NCBI RefSeq assembly: GCF_014199295.1
Contig: NZ_JACIJH010000003.1
Coordinates: forward strand, 186,001 to 250,000
DNA: 64,000 bases
Reading direction: 5' to 3'
DNA from: Sphingopyxis panaciterrulae
GTDB lineage: Bacteria > Pseudomonadota > Alphaproteobacteria > Sphingomonadales > Sphingomonadaceae
Of the stretch, positions 23,895 to 33,778 are shown piece after piece. A model generated the notes under the pieces. The model was not told the DNA's origin, did not search any database, and was given only the letters and a program-made list of their open reading frames with translations. The position numbers were made by a program, and so were the translations under genes. How positions within the stretch are numbered: position 1 is the first letter of the stretch; each line of letters opens with the position of its first letter.

Positions 23895-25232
23895 TCATTC
23901 CGCCGCGACGCGCACCGCGTCGCAAATCCTGTCGACGATCGTTTCGACCTGCGCCGCGTCGTCGCCCTCCGCCATGACGCGGATCACCGGTTCGGTGCCC
24001 GAGGCGCGGATCACGAGCCGGCCGCGTCCCGCAAGCGCCGCCTCGCCCTCGGCGATCGCGGCCTGAACCTGCGCATCGTCAAGCGGCTTGCCGCCGGCGA
24101 AGCGGACATTCTTCAAAAGCTGCGGCACCGGGTCGAACTGGTGCAGCAGGTCGCTCGCGGGCCTGTCCGAGCGGACCAGCTCGGCCAGCACCTGCAGCGC
24201 CGCGAGCGTGCCGTCGCCGGTGGTCGCATGGTCCGACAGGATCATATGCCCCGACTGCTCGCCGCCGACGTTGAAGCCGCCCTCGCGCATCCGTTCGAGG
24301 ACATAGCGGTCGCCGACCTTGGTGCGCTCGAGCCGCAGCCCCTGCCCCTCCAGGAAACGTTCGAGTCCCAGGTTCGACATCACCGTCGCGACGACCCCGC
24401 CGCCTTTCAGCCGCCCCTCCCGCGCCCAGCTCGCGCCGATCAGCGCCATGATCTGATCGCCGTCGACGATCGCGCCGGCCTCGTCGACGACGATCAGCCG
24501 GTCGGCGTCGCCGTCCAGCGCGATGCCGATGTCGGCGCCGCTCGCGACCACGGTTTCCTGAAGCAGCGCGGGCGCGGTCGATCCGCACTGGTCGTTGATG
24601 TTGAGCCCGTTCGGCGTCACCCCGACCGCGACGACGTCGGCGCCCAGTTCCCAGAACACCGTCGGCGCGCTGTTGTAGGCGGCGCCATTGGCACAATCGA
24701 CGACGATCTTCAGCCCGTCGAGCCGCACCGCCTGCGGCAGGCTCTGCTTGACCGCGTGGATATAGCGGCCGCGCGCGTCCTCGATCCGCTTGGCGCGCCC
24801 GATCTGCGCGGGTTCGGCGAGCGCCGGCTCCTGCGCCAGCCGCGCCTCGATCTGCGCCTCGTCGGCGTCGGACAGCTTGAAGCCGTCGGGGCCGAACAAT
24901 TTGATGCCGTTATCGGCGAAGGGATTGTGGCTGGCCGAGATCATCACGCCAAGGTCGGCGCGCATCGAGGGAACCAGCATCGCGACCGCGGGGGTCGGCA
25001 TCGGGCCGACCTGCACCACGTCCATGCCGACGCTCGTGAAGCCCGCGACCAGCGCATTCTCGATCATATAGCCCGACAGGCGCGTGTCCTTGCCGATCAC
25101 GACGCGGTGCTTGTGGGTGCCGCGCAGGAAATGCGCGCCCGCCGCCATGCCGACGCGCATCGCCACCTCCGCGGTCATCGGCGCGACATTGGTCAGCCCG
25201 CGAATCCCGTCGGTTCCGAAAAACTTGCGCAT
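23895..25232 (-). CDS. glmM: Phosphoglucosamine mutase
   Basis: GlmM interconverts glucosamine-6-phosphate and glucosamine-1-phosphate, the step between GlmS and GlmU. The 445-residue protein begins [15 protein letters not shown]. The active-site phosphoserine motif is [19 protein letters not shown], the metal loop is [16 protein letters not shown], the sugar loop is GGEQSGHMI and the phosphate-binding loop is [15 protein letters not shown]. All domains are complete. The start is clear and there is no close partner gene. Confidence 0.97.
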   Translation of the reverse strand: MRKFFGTDGIRGLTNVAPMTAEVAMRVGMAAGAHFLRGTHKHRVVIGKDTRLSGYMIENALVAGFTSVGMDVVQVGPMPTPAVAMLVPSMRADLGVMISASHNPFADNGIKLFGPDGFKLSDADEAQIEARLAQEPALAEPAQIGRAKRIEDARGRYIHAVKQSLPQAVRLDGLKIVVDCANGAAYNSAPTVFWELGADVVAVGVTPNGLNINDQCGSTAPALLQETVVASGADIGIALDGDADRLIVVDEAGAIVDGDQIMALIGASWAREGRLKGGGVVATVMSNLGLERFLEGQGLRLERTKVGDRYVLERMREGGFNVGGEQSGHMILSDHATTGDGTLAALQVLAELVRSDRPASDLLHQFDPVPQLLKNVRFAGGKPLDDAQVQAAIAEGEAALAGRGRLVIRASGTEPVIRVMAEGDDAAQVETIVDRICDAVRVAAE

Positions 25233-25380
25233 GACACCTCTGCTACCTAATCGTCGGGCAAAGACAGGACCTGCCCCGGCGTCCCCGGGATGGCCCTAGG
25301 TTATCGCATTTTTCTTGGCAAGCTGACCGGGGGATTGGTGGAGAGCGAATTTGAAAAAGGGGCGTGATTTTGCTTTCATC

Positions 25381-25454
25381 GTCACCCCGGACTTGATCCG
25401 GGGTCCCGCTCGGCACCGTGGAAAAGCGGGACCCCGGATCAAGTCCGGGGTGAC
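25381..25454. repeat. Palindromic intergenic repeat, 'CCCCGGACTTGATCCGGGG' family
   Basis: GTCACCCCGGACTTGATCCG followed by GGGTCCCGCT pairs with AGCGGGACCCCGGATCAAGTCCGGGGTGAC in a near-perfect hairpin with a short loop. Another copy is at 27812-27900. It lies between the divergent glmM and symporter genes. Confidence 0.85.
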
Positions 25455-25511
25455 GAGGCGGGTAAGCGAACCTTCCAAAGCCGAACGACATCGCCACCGG
25501 GGGGCTTCGGT

Positions 25512-26759
25512 GTGAAATCGGCATGGATCATCCTCTCGGCGCTCGTTGTCGGGATGCTGCTCGGGATCGGGATCGAATCGGTCGCACCCGACGCCGGCAC
25601 CGCCTCGCTGCCTTTCATCGAGCCCATCGGCCTGCTCTGGCTCAACGCGCTCAAGATGACGATCATCCCGCTGATCGTCGCGCTGCTCGTCACCGGCATC
25701 ACCGCGACCGCCGACGCGGCGCGCGCGGGCGCGCTCGCCGCGCGGGCGGTCGCGACCTTCGTCGGCGCGATCGTCATCACCGGGATCATGTCGCTGCTGC
25801 TCACCCCGCTGCTGCTGCGCGTCTTTCCGCTGTCGGCCGGCGCGGCGGAGGCCCTGCGCCACGGACTCGGCGGCGCGGCCGAGGCGCCGCCCTCGCCGAC
25901 CTTCGCCGATTTCCTGCTCAGCCTGGTGCCCACCAACCCGATCGCCGCCGCGGCCGAAACCGCGGTGCTGCCGCTGATCGTCTTCACCACCATCTTCGCC
26001 TTTGCGATCACCCGCATCGGCCCGGATCAGCGCGCGACGCTGTCGGGGCTGTTCAAGGCGCTGGGCGACTCGATGCTGGTCGTCATCGGCTGGGTGCTCG
26101 CGCTGGCGCCGGTCGGGGTCTTCGCACTCGGCTATGCGCTCGCGGTCAAGGCGGGGGTCGCGGCGTTCGGCGGGCTGCTCCATTATGTGCTGATCGTCTC
26201 GGGCATCGGGGTCGCCTGCGTCCTCCTCGGCCTGCTGCTCGCCTGGCTGGTCGTCGGCATCGCGCCCGCGCGCTTCGTCCGCGCGATGATCCCGACGCTC
26301 GCGGTCGCGCTCAGCACCCAAAGTTCGCTCGCCTGCCTGCCCGCGATGCTCGAAGCGTCGAAGGACCTCGGCGTCGAGCCCAAGAAGGCCGACGTCGTGC
26401 TGCCGCTCGCGGTCGCGCTGTTCCGCTTTACCAGCACCGCGATGAACCTGGCGGTCGTCGTCTATATCGCCTGGCTGTTCGGGGTCACGCTGACGCCATG
26501 GACGATGGCGGTGGGACTCGCCGTCGCGGTCGCCGCGGCGCTCAGTTCGGTCAGCCTGCCCGGCTCGATCAGCTATGTCACCTCGATCGCGCCGATCGCG
26601 GTATCGATGGGGGTGCCCGTCGCACCGCTGGCGCTGCTCGTCGCGGTCGAGACCTTTCCCGACATTTTCCGCACCATAGGCAATGTCGTCGCCGACGTCG
26701 CGGCGACCAAATATGCCGCCGACGGCATCGGCGACGAACCGGCAGGAGAAACAGCATGA
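25512..26759 (+). CDS. Dicarboxylate/amino acid:cation symporter (DAACS/SDF family)
   Basis: This 415-residue inner-membrane transporter of the GltP/DctA family imports acidic amino acids or C4-dicarboxylates with Na+ or H+. It has about eight hydrophobic segments, and LSTQSSLACLPAML is the serine-rich re-entrant hairpin (usually SSSA-rich). FRFTSTAMNLAVVVYIAWLFG corresponds to the substrate/cation segment; in classical members this reads NMDGT, so specificity may differ. It starts at a GTG and ends in an ATGA overlap with an aldo/keto reductase gene. Confidence 0.88.
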   Translation: MKSAWIILSALVVGMLLGIGIESVAPDAGTASLPFIEPIGLLWLNALKMTIIPLIVALLVTGITATADAARAGALAARAVATFVGAIVITGIMSLLLTPLLLRVFPLSAGAAEALRHGLGGAAEAPPSPTFADFLLSLVPTNPIAAAAETAVLPLIVFTTIFAFAITRIGPDQRATLSGLFKALGDSMLVVIGWVLALAPVGVFALGYALAVKAGVAAFGGLLHYVLIVSGIGVACVLLGLLLAWLVVGIAPARFVRAMIPTLAVALSTQSSLACLPAMLEASKDLGVEPKKADVVLPLAVALFRFTSTAMNLAVVVYIAWLFGVTLTPWTMAVGLAVAVAAALSSVSLPGSISYVTSIAPIAVSMGVPVAPLALLVAVETFPDIFRTIGNVVADVAATKYAADGIGDEPAGETA

Positions 26760-27751
26760 AATACCGCACGCTCGGGGGCGGACTCCAGGTTTCCGCGATC
26801 GGCATCGGCTGCATGCCGATGATCAGGGGTGGCAACATTCTCTACGGCGAGGTCGCCGACATGGACGAGGCGACGCGGACGATCCACCGCGCGATCGACC
26901 TCGGCGTCACCTTCTTCGACACCGCCGAAATCTATGGTCCGTTCAGCAACGAGGAACTGCTCGGCGAAGCGATCCGGGGCAAGCGCGATGGGCTGGTCAT
27001 CGCGACCAAGTTCGGCTTCCGGTTCGAGGGCAAGCAGATCACCGGCGTCGACGGCTCGCCCGCCAACGCGCGGCGCGCCTGCGAAGGCTCGCTCCAGCGG
27101 CTCGGCATCGACACGATCGACCTTTTCTATCAGCACCGCGTCGACCCGGCCGTCCCGATCGAAGAGACGGTCGGCGGGATGATGGAACTGGTGAAGGAGG
27201 GCAAGGTCCGCCACATCGCGCTGTCCGAGGCCGGCCCCGACACGCTGCGGCGCGCCGCGCAGGCCGCGCCGATCGCCGCGCTGCAGAGCGAATATTCGAT
27301 ATGGGAGCGCGAGGTCGAGGCCGAAATCCTGCCCGTCTGCCGCGAGCATGGCATCGGCTTCGTCCCCTATTCGCCGCTCGGCCGCGGTTTCCTGACCGGC
27401 ACCGTGCGCAGCCGCGACGAACTGCCCGAGCACGACTGGCGGCGAAACGACCCGCGCTATTCGGACGAGAATCTGCCCGCCAACCTGCGCATCGTCGACG
27501 CGATCGGCGCGGTCGCCGCGAAGCATGGCGTGTCGAACGCGCAGGTCGCACTCGCCTGGCTGCTCGCGCAGGGGCCGGATATCGTCCCCATCCCCGGCAC
27601 CAAGCGCCGCGCGACGATGGAGGACAGCGTCGCCGCGGCCGACCTCACGCTGACCGCCGACGACCTTGCGGCGATCGCGGCAGCGGCGCCGAGGGGCGGC
27701 ACCAGCGGCCCGCGCTATGGCGAGGCGGGCATGCGGATGGTGCGGATCTAG
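26756..27751 (+). CDS. Aldo/keto reductase
   Basis: This 331-residue NADPH-dependent oxidoreductase has the catalytic tetrad: Asp and Tyr in FFDTAEIYGPFSNEELLG, Lys in LVIATKFGF, His in DLFYQHRVDP. EGKVRHIALSEA and NAQVALAWLLAQGPDIVPIPGTKR (cofactor phosphate site) are typical of the AKR11/12-like group. It is translationally coupled to the symporter gene by ATGA. The natural substrate is unknown. Confidence 0.93.
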   Translation: MKYRTLGGGLQVSAIGIGCMPMIRGGNILYGEVADMDEATRTIHRAIDLGVTFFDTAEIYGPFSNEELLGEAIRGKRDGLVIATKFGFRFEGKQITGVDGSPANARRACEGSLQRLGIDTIDLFYQHRVDPAVPIEETVGGMMELVKEGKVRHIALSEAGPDTLRRAAQAAPIAALQSEYSIWEREVEAEILPVCREHGIGFVPYSPLGRGFLTGTVRSRDELPEHDWRRNDPRYSDENLPANLRIVDAIGAVAAKHGVSNAQVALAWLLAQGPDIVPIPGTKRRATMEDSVAAADLTLTADDLAAIAAAAPRGGTSGPRYGEAGMRMVRI

Positions 27752-27811
27752 CGTCCGGTTGCGGGAGCGCTGGGGCTGAACGAAACCGACCGAAAGGCCC
27801 TCTCTTTCCTC

Positions 27812-27900
27812 GTCACCCCGGACTTGATCCGGGGTCCCGCTCGATACCCAAGCCACTCGGTGCCCCAAAAAGCGGGATCCCGGATCAAGTCCGGGATGAC
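27812..27900. repeat. Palindromic intergenic repeat, 'CCCCGGACTTGATCCGGGG' family
   Basis: GTCACCCCGGACTTGATCCG with GGGTCCCGCT pairs with AGCGGGATCCCGGATCAAGTCCGGGATGAC. It is a second copy of the element at 25381-25454. It stands between the convergent aldo/keto reductase and DUF1003 genes and may also stop transcription. Confidence 0.85.
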
Positions 27901-27957
27901 GAAGGGGAATGGATGACCGCTCCCTACCCCCAAACCGCCTCTATGCCGCCATCCCAT

Positions 27958-28500
27958 TCAACCCCTCGCCTCCATCCGCGCGCACAGCGCATCGACCTTC
28001 TCCGCCAGCTCGCTGATCCGCATCTGGTCGATCTTTTCATGCAGCCGCATGATTTCCAGCTCGGCGCGCAGGTTGATTTCGTAATCGAGCTTTTCGGTCA
28101 GCCGGTCCTTCGCCGCCTGGCGGTTCTGGCTCATCATGATGACCGGCGCCTGGATCGCCGCGAGCATCGACAGCATCAGGTTGAGGAAGATGAAGGGATA
28201 GGGGTCGAAGGTCAGCCCCAGATGCTCGAGCGCCTTCGAATTGATGAGCATCCAGGCGAACAGCACGAGCGAAAAGCCGATGATGAAGCCCCACGAACCG
28301 CCGACCGCGGCAACCTTGTCGGCCAGGCGCGGGCCGAGGCCGGGCCGCGTCGTCACCTCGTCGTCGCCCGCCGCGTCGCGGCTGGTCGGCGCGCGCTCGG
28401 CGATCGCACGGATGACGCGCTGCTCGGCCGCGTCGAGTTCGTCATAGGCGCAGCCGAGCAATCGCAGCGCCAGATCGGACATCTGCTCGTCCTGTTTCAT
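27958..28500 (-). CDS. DUF1003 membrane protein
   Basis: This 180-residue inner-membrane protein contains two membrane helices: VGGSWGFIIGFSLVLFAWML and YPFIFLNLMLSMLAAIQAPV. SWGFIIGF, DPYPFIFLNLMLS and APVIMMSQNRQAAKDR are the DUF1003 signature. The C-terminal part is a helical coiled-coil-like region (LRAELEIMRLHEKIDQMR). The function is unknown. The ATG at 28500 overlaps the NnrU-family stop (ATGA), so the two are coupled. Confidence 0.92.
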   Translation of the reverse strand: MKQDEQMSDLALRLLGCAYDELDAAEQRVIRAIAERAPTSRDAAGDDEVTTRPGLGPRLADKVAAVGGSWGFIIGFSLVLFAWMLINSKALEHLGLTFDPYPFIFLNLMLSMLAAIQAPVIMMSQNRQAAKDRLTEKLDYEINLRAELEIMRLHEKIDQMRISELAEKVDALCARMEARG

Positions 28501-29192
28501 CCGCCGATCCAGCGCCAGATGCCCGCCGCCATAGTGCCCAGCGCGCCGTGCGCCCAGGTGGCGACCAGCCAGAGCACGAGCCCGCCGGCGAGCGCATGGC
28601 CGCGCGGGATGGCGTCGCCCCAGGGCGTGATCCCGCTGACCTGCCGCGCAAAGGGTATGAAGCTGGTCCGCGCCGCCCAATGGCGCCAGGCATCGCCCAT
28701 CAGCCGCGCCTTCTTGGCGTCCTGCCCCGCCGAACCGACGAGCGCGAGGACGGCGATGATGGCCGACAGGACGATTTGCGCCGGCGTCGGCATCGCCAGC
28801 GCGTGCGCGAAGGCCCACAGCGCAAAGGCCCACATCATCGGATGGCGGGTGATCGCGAACACCCCGCGCGGCGCGGCCTGCGCGGCAAAGGCGGCGCCGG
28901 GCGCGGGCAGCGCCGGGTTGCCGATCAGCGACCCCATGAACAGGATGCTCGCGAACAGCACGATCAGCGAGGCGAGCGCCCACAGCGGGTCGTCGACGAC
29001 CCACAGCGGCGGCTCGGGCGGCATGCCGCGCCACGCCTGCACGACCAGGATCAGCGTCGCGACCGCGACCACCGAATAGACGATCTGAAAGGCCCGCTCG
29101 CCCATCCGGTCGGCCAGCGGCGCACGCAGCGGATGCGAGAGCAGCAGGTGCGACCCGACGAACAGGATACCGGTGACGATCAACAGCGACAT
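28497..29192 (-). CDS. NnrU family membrane protein
   Basis: This 231-residue protein has about six membrane helices. GILFVGSHLLLSHPLRAPLA is the N-terminal NnrU motif and FAITRHPMMWAFALWAFAHAL the conserved second one. NnrU was named from denitrification clusters, and relatives include 15-cis-zeta-carotene isomerase and phospholipid methyltransferase-like proteins. No denitrification genes are seen nearby, so the role is open. ATG at 29192 was preferred over upstream in-frame codons because it begins the first membrane helix. Confidence 0.88.
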   Translation of the reverse strand: MSLLIVTGILFVGSHLLLSHPLRAPLADRMGERAFQIVYSVVAVATLILVVQAWRGMPPEPPLWVVDDPLWALASLIVLFASILFMGSLIGNPALPAPGAAFAAQAAPRGVFAITRHPMMWAFALWAFAHALAMPTPAQIVLSAIIAVLALVGSAGQDAKKARLMGDAWRHWAARTSFIPFARQVSGITPWGDAIPRGHALAGGLVLWLVATWAHGALGTMAAGIWRWIGG

Positions 29193-29245
29193 GGGTTGCA
29201 CGGCCCGTCTCCCTTCCTCGGTGCCGCGTCGGTCAGGCGCGGCCT

Positions 29246-30547
29246 TTACCAATCATAGGCGTTGGGCAGGCTTCCTTCCACCGGATCGGCATAGCGGTCG
29301 CGCAGGCGGTCCTGCCGCGTCGTCAGCGACTGGCGCTTGCCGTCGATCCACACGGCGGTCGGTCGGCTGCCGAGTTCGAGCGGATCATGGTCCCAGATCA
29401 CGACGTCGCCGACACGGCCGGGTTTCAGCGAGCCGATCCGGTCGCCCATCCCGACCGCGCGCGCCGGCGCGCTGCTGATCGCGGCGAAGGCCTGATCCCA
29501 CGACAGGCCACTGGCGCCCGGGATTTTCGTCAGGCCGACCAGATTGCCCGCATATTGCGTCGCATAGCCCATCTTGTGCGCATCGTCGTCGTCGAAGACT
29601 CCGACCGACACGTCGATCCCCGCCGCCGTCATCCGCCCGGCGTTCGACTGGGTCGCGCCGAGCCGTTCGAAACTGCCCGGCAGATCGGTGAGCGGCGACA
29701 CCAGCACCGGCACCTTCGCCGCCGCGATCTGCGGTGCGACGAGCCAGCCCTCGGTCGCGCCGACGAGCACCAGCTTCAGCGCCGGAAAATCGCGCTTCAG
29801 CCCCAGCACGTTCAGGATGTCGGCGGCGCGGTCAACACGCACGAACAGCGGCGTCGCGCCGTCGATCACCCGCACCAGCGCCTCGGCATCGGCGCGCTGG
29901 ATCATCGCGTCATTGCCCCATTCGGCGAGCGCCGCGGAATTGCGGGCATAGCTGCGCGCCGCCAGCAATTGCTCGCGAAACAGCAGGAAGGTCGCGGCCC
30001 GGCTGCCGCCCGCCTTTGCCGCGCCATCCTCCCCGAAGGCGACATATTCCAGCGCGCGCGGCCTGGTCACCATCGCCATGTCGTCGCCCAGGTCGACGAC
30101 CGCGCCCTGCCCCGCGAACAGATTGCTGCTGCCGCCCGGCGCGACGATCGCGCGCGTGACCCCGGCGGCGCGGTTGACCGCGATCGGCGATCCCATCGGG
30201 TTGAGCGCGGGGGCGATGTCGAGCCCCGCCGAAAAGCGCGTGCGCGGCGCCGAGCGGTCGTTGCTGCCGCTCACCGCATCGACCTCGGTCAGCCCGACGC
30301 GGCTGAAGGCGGCGACGATACCGGGCGTGACATAGCGGCCCTCGGCATCGACCGTCTCGACGCCCGCCGGCACCGCGATGCGCGCGCCCGCCGCGACGAC
30401 CTTGCCGCCGCGCACGACCACGGTTCCGCCCTCGATCGGCGCACTGCCGTCGCCGATGACGAGCTTCGCATTGGTGATCGCGATATCCTGCGCGGCCGCG
30501 GGCAAGGCGATGAGCGCGGCGGCCGAAAGCATCAGCGCGCGGATCAT
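29246..30547 (-). CDS. Amidohydrolase-fold secreted protein lacking the HxH metal site
   Basis: This 433-residue exported protein has a signal peptide (MIRALMLSAAALIALPAAAQ). The fold is that of an amidohydrolase (IAITNAKLVIGDGSAPIEGGTVVV, VTPGIVAAFSRVG, then GSLKPGRVGDVVIWDHDPLE). Where active enzymes have DxHxH the sequence reads GIVAAFSRVG, and the other His ligands are also absent, so it is probably not catalytic by the standard mechanism. It is coupled by ATGA to a complete amidohydrolase upstream and may form a heteromer with it. Confidence 0.85.
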   Translation of the reverse strand: MIRALMLSAAALIALPAAAQDIAITNAKLVIGDGSAPIEGGTVVVRGGKVVAAGARIAVPAGVETVDAEGRYVTPGIVAAFSRVGLTEVDAVSGSNDRSAPRTRFSAGLDIAPALNPMGSPIAVNRAAGVTRAIVAPGGSSNLFAGQGAVVDLGDDMAMVTRPRALEYVAFGEDGAAKAGGSRAATFLLFREQLLAARSYARNSAALAEWGNDAMIQRADAEALVRVIDGATPLFVRVDRAADILNVLGLKRDFPALKLVLVGATEGWLVAPQIAAAKVPVLVSPLTDLPGSFERLGATQSNAGRMTAAGIDVSVGVFDDDDAHKMGYATQYAGNLVGLTKIPGASGLSWDQAFAAISSAPARAVGMGDRIGSLKPGRVGDVVIWDHDPLELGSRPTAVWIDGKRQSLTTRQDRLRDRYADPVEGSLPNAYDW

Positions 30548-31959
30548 TTCACATCCCCTTCGCCCGGCTGCCCCAGCTCGAAATCGCTGACCGGACGGCG
30601 CTTGCGGTCCAGCGCGTCGAACATCAGCGCGCCGTCGATCCACACCTTTTCGGGCCGCGTATAGGCGCTGAACGGATTGCCGTTCCACAGCACCGCGTCG
30701 GCCATCTTGCCCGGCTTCAGACTGCCCGTCCGCTCGGCGATGCCCAGCGCCTTCGCGGGGTTGATCGCCAGCCAGGTCCATGCCTGTTCGTCGCTGATCC
30801 GCATCCCCATGCGGCGCCCGGCGGCAAGCGCCTTCGCCGCTTCCTGGTTCAGCCGCTGGATCTGGTTCTCGTCGTCCGAATGGACGATGGTGCAGGCGCC
30901 CGCCTGGTTCACCAGCGCGATATTCTCCGGCACCGCGTCATAGGCTTCCATCTTGAAGCCCCACCAGTCGGCCCACATCGCGGCGCAAATCCCTTCCTTC
31001 TTCAGCAGATCGGGGATTTTATAGGCCTCGACCGCGTGATGAAAGGCGGTGACCTTGTAACCGAACTCGTGGCTCATATCGATGACCAGCGCCATTTCGT
31101 CGGCGCGATAACAGTGATTGTGGACGAGGATGTCGCCCGACAGCACCCCGGCGAGCGTCTCCATCGCCAGGTCGCGGTCGACCGCCTTGCCGCTGTCGAG
31201 CTTCTTCTTGTAGGCGACCGCCTTGGCCCAGGTCGCGCGGTCGACGGCGAAATTGCCCATGCGGGTCGAGGGCATCCGGCCCTTGGCGCCATAAACCCGT
31301 TTCGGATTCTCGCCGCACGCCATTTTCAGGCCATAGGGCGCACCGGGAAATTTCATCCCCTGTACCGTGCGCGCCGGGACATTCTTGAGCACGACCGAAC
31401 GGCCGCCGATCAGGTTCGCGCTGCCCGGCAGTATCTGGAGCGTCGTGATGCCGCCGTTGGCGAGCGCGCGGGTGAAGCCGGGGTCCTGCGGCCAGACGCT
31501 GTGCTCGACCCATACTTCGGCGGTCGTCGGGCTCGTCGCCTCGTTGCCGTCGTCGTGCGCGGCGACGCTGGGGGTTGGATAGTCGCCCAGATGGCTGTGC
31601 ACGTCGATGACGCCGGGGGTCAGATATTTGCCCGTGCCGTCGATCACCCGATAGGTTTCGGGAATCGCCAGATCGGGACCGCCGACCCGCTCGACCTTGC
31701 CGTCGGCCAGCAGCACCGTGCCCTGCTCGATCCGCCCGCCTTCGCCGTCGAAGACCGTGACGCCGCGCACCGCGGTCGGCGCGGCCGGATAGGCGTGATA
31801 GGTCGACGGATAGGGATCGCTGATCGACCGATCGGGTTTCTTGTCCGGCGCGGCCGCGGGTGCGTCCGACGCGGTCTGCGGCGCACGGTCCGACGCCGCG
31901 CAGCCCGTCACGGCGAGCAGCGTCGCGGCGAGCAGGCTTCCCCTCACTCCCTTGACCAT
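30544..31959 (-). CDS. Amidohydrolase lipoprotein
   Basis: This 471-residue exported enzyme has the lipobox LLAVTGC near residue 18. The metal site is intact: GVIDVHSHLGDYP (HxH), later VTAFHHAVEAYKIPDLL and CTIVHSDDENQ. It probably hydrolyses peptide or amide bonds; LNQEAAKALAAGRRMG and GIAERTGSLKPGKMADAVLW are the family C-terminus. It starts two bases after the peptide transporter stop and overlaps the degenerate paralogue, giving a transporter-amidohydrolase-amidohydrolase operon. The substrate, perhaps a dipeptide, is inferred from the transporter. Confidence 0.87.
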   Translation of the reverse strand: MVKGVRGSLLAATLLAVTGCAASDRAPQTASDAPAAAPDKKPDRSISDPYPSTYHAYPAAPTAVRGVTVFDGEGGRIEQGTVLLADGKVERVGGPDLAIPETYRVIDGTGKYLTPGVIDVHSHLGDYPTPSVAAHDDGNEATSPTTAEVWVEHSVWPQDPGFTRALANGGITTLQILPGSANLIGGRSVVLKNVPARTVQGMKFPGAPYGLKMACGENPKRVYGAKGRMPSTRMGNFAVDRATWAKAVAYKKKLDSGKAVDRDLAMETLAGVLSGDILVHNHCYRADEMALVIDMSHEFGYKVTAFHHAVEAYKIPDLLKKEGICAAMWADWWGFKMEAYDAVPENIALVNQAGACTIVHSDDENQIQRLNQEAAKALAAGRRMGMRISDEQAWTWLAINPAKALGIAERTGSLKPGKMADAVLWNGNPFSAYTRPEKVWIDGALMFDALDRKRRPVSDFELGQPGEGDVK

Positions 31960-31961
31960 GC

Positions 31962-33611
31962 TCAGTTCGCCGGCCGAGGTTCGGGGTGCGTGCCGGCGGC
32001 CTCCGCCTCGCCGACCTCGCTCGCGCCGGGGATATCCCCCTCGCGGTCGCGCAGCGTGTCGAGGTGCATCCACCGCTTCACGATCGGCGACAAGGCGAGC
32101 ACGACGACACTGACGCCCAGCGTGATCCAGCCGATCTCGTTATAGATGGCGAGGGTCGCTTCCTTCGACATCTCGCCGCTCTCGCCCCCGGTCGCCTCGC
32201 CGATCTTGCCGGCGACGAAATTGCCGACCGCAGTCATGTAGAACCAGGCGCCCATGATGAGCGACGCGAGATAGGAGGGCGCGAGCCGGTTCATCGCCGA
32301 CAGGCCGACCGGCGACAGGCAAAGCTCGCCCGTCGTGTGGAGCAGATAGAGCAGGAAAACGAAGATCACCGGGGTCATCACCTCCATCCCGGCGCCCTTC
32401 GCGCCCCAGACGAAGACGAGGAAGCCGATCCCGACCTGCGCGAGCGCCAGTGCGAATTTGGCGGGCGCCGACGGCTCCAGCCCGCGCTTGCCCAGCCATT
32501 GCCAGAGGCCCGCGATCACCGGCGCGAACAGGATGATATAGATGGGGTTGATCGACTGGAACACCGACGCCGGCACCCCGCCGATATCGACATAACGATC
32601 GGTATAGAGGTTGAAGCTGCCGCCCGCCTGTTCGAACAGGCCCCAGAACAGCGGATTCAGGGCGATCAGGAACAGGATGGCGAACATGCGCTCGCGCGGC
32701 TCCTTCGGCAGCTTGAAGCTCTCATAAAGGACATAGCCGAGCAGCGCGACGCCGGAGATGATCAGCAGCGTCTGAATCACATCCTGATACTGGACGAGCG
32801 CCCACATCACCGCGACCGCGGCGACGCCGGCGCCATAGACCGACATTTCCTTGCCGCGCGACAGCGGCGCGGGGGCCTCGCCCGCGCCGAGCAGCACCTT
32901 CTTGCCGAGCACGAAGACGATCAGCCCCGCGACCATGCCGATGCCGGCGAGGCCGAAGCCATAGGACCAGCCAATCCGCTGTCCCAGATAGCCGACGAGG
33001 ATGGTGCCGAGCGCAGCGCCGACGTTGATGCCCATGTAGAAGATCGTATAGGCCGCGTCGCGGCGCAGGTCGGTCAGCCGATAGAGCTGGCCGACCATCA
33101 CCGAGATATTGGCTTTCAGAAAGCCCGATCCGACGATGATGAGGGCAAGCGCGAGCCAGAAGATGTTGATCGCGGGATCGGCCTGCTTGGTGGCGGCTTC
33201 GGTGATGCCGTGATCGCCCTCGAACGCCATGAACAGATGGCCCAGCGACAGGAGGATGCCGCCGAACAGCACCGCCTTGCGCTGCCCCAGATAGCGGTCG
33301 GCCAGATAGCCGCCGAGCACCGGGGTGATATAGACGAGCGCGGTATAGGCGCCATAGATCAGGTTCGATTTGGAGTCCGAGAACAGCCAGTGCTGCGTCA
33401 GATAGAAGATCAGCAGCGCGCGCATGCCGTAATAGGAGAAACGCTCCCACATCTCGGCGAAGAAGAGCATGTAGAGGCCCTTGGGATGGCCGGCGAATTC
33501 GGGCTTCTTGCTGCCGGCGATCAACGCGCCGACGCTGAGGAAGACGCCCAGGACGACCAGCGCCGCGACGGCGAGCCAGTCTCCTTCATCCCAAAGGCCA
33601 ATATCTTTCAT
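31962..33611 (-). CDS. Proton-dependent oligopeptide transporter (POT/PTR2)
   Basis: This 549-residue inner-membrane transporter imports di- and tripeptides with protons. It has about 12-14 membrane helices. EMWERFSYYGMRALLIFYL contains the ExxERFxYYG proton-coupling motif, and VYITPVLGGYLADRYLGQRK matches the family. It is the first gene of an operon with two amidohydrolases. A C-terminal tail rich in Glu and Pro (SEVGEAEAAGTHPEPRP) follows the last helix. Confidence 0.94.
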   Translation of the reverse strand: MKDIGLWDEGDWLAVAALVVLGVFLSVGALIAGSKKPEFAGHPKGLYMLFFAEMWERFSYYGMRALLIFYLTQHWLFSDSKSNLIYGAYTALVYITPVLGGYLADRYLGQRKAVLFGGILLSLGHLFMAFEGDHGITEAATKQADPAINIFWLALALIIVGSGFLKANISVMVGQLYRLTDLRRDAAYTIFYMGINVGAALGTILVGYLGQRIGWSYGFGLAGIGMVAGLIVFVLGKKVLLGAGEAPAPLSRGKEMSVYGAGVAAVAVMWALVQYQDVIQTLLIISGVALLGYVLYESFKLPKEPRERMFAILFLIALNPLFWGLFEQAGGSFNLYTDRYVDIGGVPASVFQSINPIYIILFAPVIAGLWQWLGKRGLEPSAPAKFALALAQVGIGFLVFVWGAKGAGMEVMTPVIFVFLLYLLHTTGELCLSPVGLSAMNRLAPSYLASLIMGAWFYMTAVGNFVAGKIGEATGGESGEMSKEATLAIYNEIGWITLGVSVVVLALSPIVKRWMHLDTLRDREGDIPGASEVGEAEAAGTHPEPRPAN

Positions 33612-33742
33612 GCGAGCGTCCCTATTCCCTGATGGCTGTTTCGCGGCTCCCCACCGCGGTTATCCGGCCAACCTAGCGCGAAAATTGCGCAATGGAAGAA
33701 TCTAATTGCGCGTGAAACCGGTTTGGCCGGCGCCCCGCACTC

Positions 33743-33759
33743 TTGCGAAAGCTTCGCAA
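33743..33759. promoter_or_regulatory. Palindrome TTGCGAA-AGC-TTCGCAA upstream of the nitroreductase
   Basis: This 7-3-7 perfect inverted repeat lies 20 bases before the nitroreductase ATG, between divergent genes. It could be an operator or a small hairpin in the leader; no regulator is assigned. Confidence 0.4.
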
Positions 33760-33778
33760 AAGGCCCACATGCCCCGCC

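Noticed and set aside
25523..26755. An alternative + frame over the symporter that runs into the aldo/keto reductase frame
   Set aside because: The upstream part lacks membrane segments and family motifs; it is only the open frame before the true aldo/keto reductase start at 26756.
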